A DNA stretch of 64,000 nucleotides from Coleofasciculus sp937127375 (GTDB lineage Bacteria > Cyanobacteriota > Cyanobacteriia > Cyanobacteriales > Coleofasciculaceae), in the NCBI GenBank assembly GCA_040218875.1, contig JAVJQP010000028.1; one strand, written 5' to 3'. The notes under the pieces were generated by a model that had not been told where the DNA came from, made no database searches, and saw nothing but the letters and a program-made list of their open reading frames with translations. Shown here piece by piece: positions 61,560-64,000 of this stretch. Within the stretch, counting starts at the first letter, position 1. Each line of letters opens with the position of its first letter. Position numbers and translations under genes: made by a program.

Positions 61560-63965
61560 CTATGGAACTCGCAAGGTAACTCGAATCGTTCCAGTAACAG
61601 ATTCTAAAGTAGACCAGCCTAAGAGCGATCGCCGAATTGGATCGACAATGGTGGTATCCTGTAACGTTGACTCGATATCGTCGAGGATTACTCGTTGAAC
61701 AGCACCATTGCGAATCTGTAACTCAAAGATAATTTCTCCTGTGAAACCCTCTGGGAGATTCAGGGATTGTAAATGTTGAGTCAGAGACGTGATCGCATTC
61801 TCTGCTTGTTCCGGTTCTAATCCTTCAATCTTCATCACCTCAAGTTGAGCAGAACCTTGGCGGGTTATGTCAACAGAGTCTGACTCAAGCCTAATTCCCC
61901 CACCGCCTCTAGTTCCTCCAGCTTGTCTACTCAGGGGTATTGCAGCAGAGGAGGTAGGTGCAAAGTTAGCGGTTCCCCTCATATTCCCGACATCATCCGC
62001 ACCAAAAATCCCTTCATAACTCACCCCTTCTGGTAACTCAACTGGAACTTGTACCCGTCGTCGTGTTCCATCGGGTTCCACTCGGACTTCTTCACTCACC
62101 GCCACAAATGCCGTATATTGCGATAATAAATTATAATCTAACGCTGTCTGCGTCACCGCTTCTACACCCGACTTGATTTCACCGCCAAACATTTGATTCA
62201 TCAAGTCTTTGATCCGGGCGCGTCCCCATAATTGGGCAATCGCCGGATTATCACTACTCTGATCAAAATTAACCGATAGGGTTTGTTCATACCGTTGACC
62301 CCCCGCCGCCATTCCAGTAATCTGAATCGTGCCATTGCGACGGTCTGATTTCCGTCCAAACAAAACCAAAGGCTGATTGGCAAACAAATCGGGTGCAGCT
62401 AGGGGGTAGATTTGCGCCGATGTCCCCTCTCCTTGCCAACTGACCTGAATATTCGTTAATACTGGATTATTAATTTGGCGGAAGAATGTTTCAACCACCT
62501 CTTGCGTGGGTTCATCCTGACGAATGATTTGGGCTGTACCCCGCCCCACTTCAGCTAAACGGTTCAGCAAGAAGCGATTCACCGAACTCCCGACGCCGAA
62601 ACTATAGAGGCGATTACCGGGTTTGAGTTGTCGTTGTACCTCAGCAATTACCTCCGCCTCATTACCAATATAGCCATCGGTGAGTAAAACCACACTTCGC
62701 AGGCGATTCGGTGCAGATGGCGGGAAGTTTAACACCGCCCGTATCCCATTCATTAATTCGGTACCGCCATTTGCCTGCAATCCATTAATATAATTCAGTG
62801 CCTGAGTGCGATTTTGGGCGGTATTTGCCAAAGGTTGCGGCGACAGTTGAGTCGTCGTATTGGCAAAATCGATAATCGTAAACGTATCATCAGGATTCAA
62901 CCCATTAATAAAGCGGCGCATTAATTCCTGTGACTTCAGCAACGGTTCACCCCGTTGAGAACCCGATGTATCCATGAGAAAGACGACATCCTTGGGTACT
63001 ATCTCATTGGGACGATAGTCTAGGGCGGGAATCAAGTAAAGGGCAAAATGTCCACCCCGTTCATCGGCTTGGGAAAGGATGGTGGCTTGTGTGCGATCGC
63101 CTGCGACTTGATAGCGTAAAATTAGGTCTTTGTTGGGAATTGTGTCTTCTGCGCCTAACTGTACTTGTACCGTTTCACCTCGGCGTTCGCTGCGAATCTG
63201 ATGGGAGGGGGAACGCACCTCCTGAATCGGTACACCAGCATTAATCTCTACGGTTACATTAATATCATGTCCTGAACGAGTTCCCGGCTTGAGAACTGGG
63301 GGGGTAATTCGGGAGGCGTCGGGGACTTGGTTCGTATTTCCACTATTATCCATGGGAGTACCCGGAATATAGCGGGGTCCAACAACCATGGGAAACACAA
63401 ATTCATAGTCACCGCCCTGAAATTTTAGGCTATCGGTGTAGCGAATTGTGACATCAATCTGTTCTCCGGGTTTGATATTCGCCAGAGACTGGGTAAAGAT
63501 ATTGGCCCCTTCTTGTTCTAGGAGTCCCGCCGTTCGTCCTTCCTGACGCGCCTGTTCGTAAATGGCTTGGGCTTCCTCACGTTTTTTAATCTCGCCTTTA
63601 ATCGTGCGATCGCCGATTTTAATTTCCATATCATACACCGCCGCCTCATCAGGCAAGGGGAAGACATAGACAGCTTCTAAGGGTTCCGCAAAGGGGTTTT
63701 CAAAGGTTTGTGTTACTTCAACTTGAGAGACATTTCCTGTAACTTTGGCATTCACCTCGGTATGCTTGAGGGGAAAGACTTGCTGTTGTCCCTCTTCCGA
63801 TTGAACGTATAACCCGCCAACCGGAGGTTCTTCTGGAGTGTTGGCAAGCGTTTGGCTGATCACTCGTGTCGGTATCTTAGCCGGAACTTGAGCTAAGGTT
63901 ATCGGAACAACTACGAAGATACCACTTAGGCATAAAGTTATGGGTATAGCCTCGACAAATTTCAT
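61560..63965 (-). CDS. VIT and von Willebrand factor A domain protein
   Basis: 801 residues. Signal peptide (1-26), VIT domain (about 55-185: TEVNAKVTGNVSQVEVTQTF, EPLEAVYVFPLPDEAAVYDM), then a VWA domain (about 325-495) with the MIDAS motif DTSGSQRGEP and later TDGYIGNE. The C-terminal part ends with a beta-domain (QRVILDDIESTLQDTTIV, GTIRVTLRVP). Related to inter-alpha-trypsin-inhibitor-like proteins; probably a periplasmic or surface adhesion protein. ATG 63965. Partners unknown. Confidence 0.88.
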   Translation of the reverse strand: MKFVEAIPITLCLSGIFVVVPITLAQVPAKIPTRVISQTLANTPEEPPVGGLYVQSEEGQQQVFPLKHTEVNAKVTGNVSQVEVTQTFENPFAEPLEAVYVFPLPDEAAVYDMEIKIGDRTIKGEIKKREEAQAIYEQARQEGRTAGLLEQEGANIFTQSLANIKPGEQIDVTIRYTDSLKFQGGDYEFVFPMVVGPRYIPGTPMDNSGNTNQVPDASRITPPVLKPGTRSGHDINVTVEINAGVPIQEVRSPSHQIRSERRGETVQVQLGAEDTIPNKDLILRYQVAGDRTQATILSQADERGGHFALYLIPALDYRPNEIVPKDVVFLMDTSGSQRGEPLLKSQELMRRFINGLNPDDTFTIIDFANTTTQLSPQPLANTAQNRTQALNYINGLQANGGTELMNGIRAVLNFPPSAPNRLRSVVLLTDGYIGNEAEVIAEVQRQLKPGNRLYSFGVGSSVNRFLLNRLAEVGRGTAQIIRQDEPTQEVVETFFRQINNPVLTNIQVSWQGEGTSAQIYPLAAPDLFANQPLVLFGRKSDRRNGTIQITGMAAGGQRYEQTLSVNFDQSSDNPAIAQLWGRARIKDLMNQMFGGEIKSGVEAVTQTALDYNLLSQYTAFVAVSEEVRVEPDGTRRRVQVPVELPEGVSYEGIFGADDVGNMRGTANFAPTSSAAIPLSRQAGGTRGGGGIRLESDSVDITRQGSAQLEVMKIEGLEPEQAENAITSLTQHLQSLNLPEGFTGEIIFELQIRNGAVQRVILDDIESTLQDTTIVDPIRRSLLGWSTLESVTGTIRVTLRVP

Positions 63966-64000
63966 ACACGTCTCATTAAAAAAGTTTGGAAAGTTTATGT

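Noticed and set aside
1..64000. CRISPR array
   Set aside because: All repeat arrays seen have no unique spacers of regular length; they are tandem or nested hairpin repeats.

Overview
The window looks like chromosomal DNA of a filamentous cyanobacterium. Evidence: sulfolipid synthesis genes (sqdB, sqdX), a phycobilin-type biliverdin reductase, a high-light-inducible protein, a Psb35-like photosystem II assembly protein, a cyAbrB regulator, PEP-CTERM proteins, a PilM-N-O-Q cluster, a hetR gene beside an RGSGR-peptide gene (patX), and many GCGATCGC (HIP1) sites. Gene content and the mass of short dispersed repeats resemble Coleofasciculus/Microcoleus-type mat formers, but the species cannot be proven from this window. 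No rRNA, tRNA, CRISPR array, prophage or intact insertion sequence was found.

Layout. 0-9 kb: bvdR, a PEP-CTERM protein, an RppA-type response regulator divergent from an AAA+ ATPase, a rhomboid protease, small proteins, an RmlD-like reductase and a second PEP-CTERM protein. 9-13 kb: an acetyltransferase, then sqdB and sqdX with an unknown membrane protein between them. 13-17 kb: gene-poor, with an acetyl-CoA synthetase tail remnant, a DUF6464-like gene and an M42 peptidase. 17-27.4 kb: a minus-strand tandem array of TPM-domain (YgcG/Psb32-like) and TPM-less paralogues ending in lemA. 27.8-37.9 kb: a methyltransferase, a CPBP protease, cyAbrB, sdhB overlapping an hli gene, a Deg-like protease, a TPR protein with half a kinase domain, a CbiX-like chelatase and a PATAN (DUF4388) protein. 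38.8-44.6 kb: pilM-pilN-pilO-pilQ. 45-52 kb: HU, a threonine-phosphate decarboxylase-like enzyme, a flavoprotein disulfide-reductase relative, class III alcohol dehydrogenase, a lipase, a VOC protein and a VTE6-like kinase. 52-57 kb: hetR, patX, an FAD oxidoreductase, Psb35-like, msrB and an S4 protein. 57-60.1 kb: an acidic WDAD-repeat protein, then a gene graveyard (PAS, GAPDH, PEP synthase and exonuclease remnants). 60.3-64 kb: an RRM protein, rpsU and a VIT/VWA protein.

Short repeats fill most gaps. Family A is about 60 bp with GGGCGGGTTTA/TAAACCCGCCC ends and at least 13 copies. Two loci carry equal numbers of left and right arms (4+4 and 2+2), which suggests self-nested insertion. Family B is a palindrome GTAGAGACG...CGTCTCTAC whose core changes in a compensatory way. 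There are also a roughly 164-bp MITE-like element, heptamer repeats of the TGACNAA type, and GGGGAAGCA-type low-complexity runs. Some of these have entered reading frames without breaking them (threonine-phosphate decarboxylase, FAD oxidoreductase, flavoprotein).

The most interesting biology is the patX-hetR signalling locus with two unexplained RNA hairpins, the decaying TPM array, the nested family A arrays, and a 66-codon GAPDH mini-gene left by an in-frame deletion that keeps its ribosome binding site.
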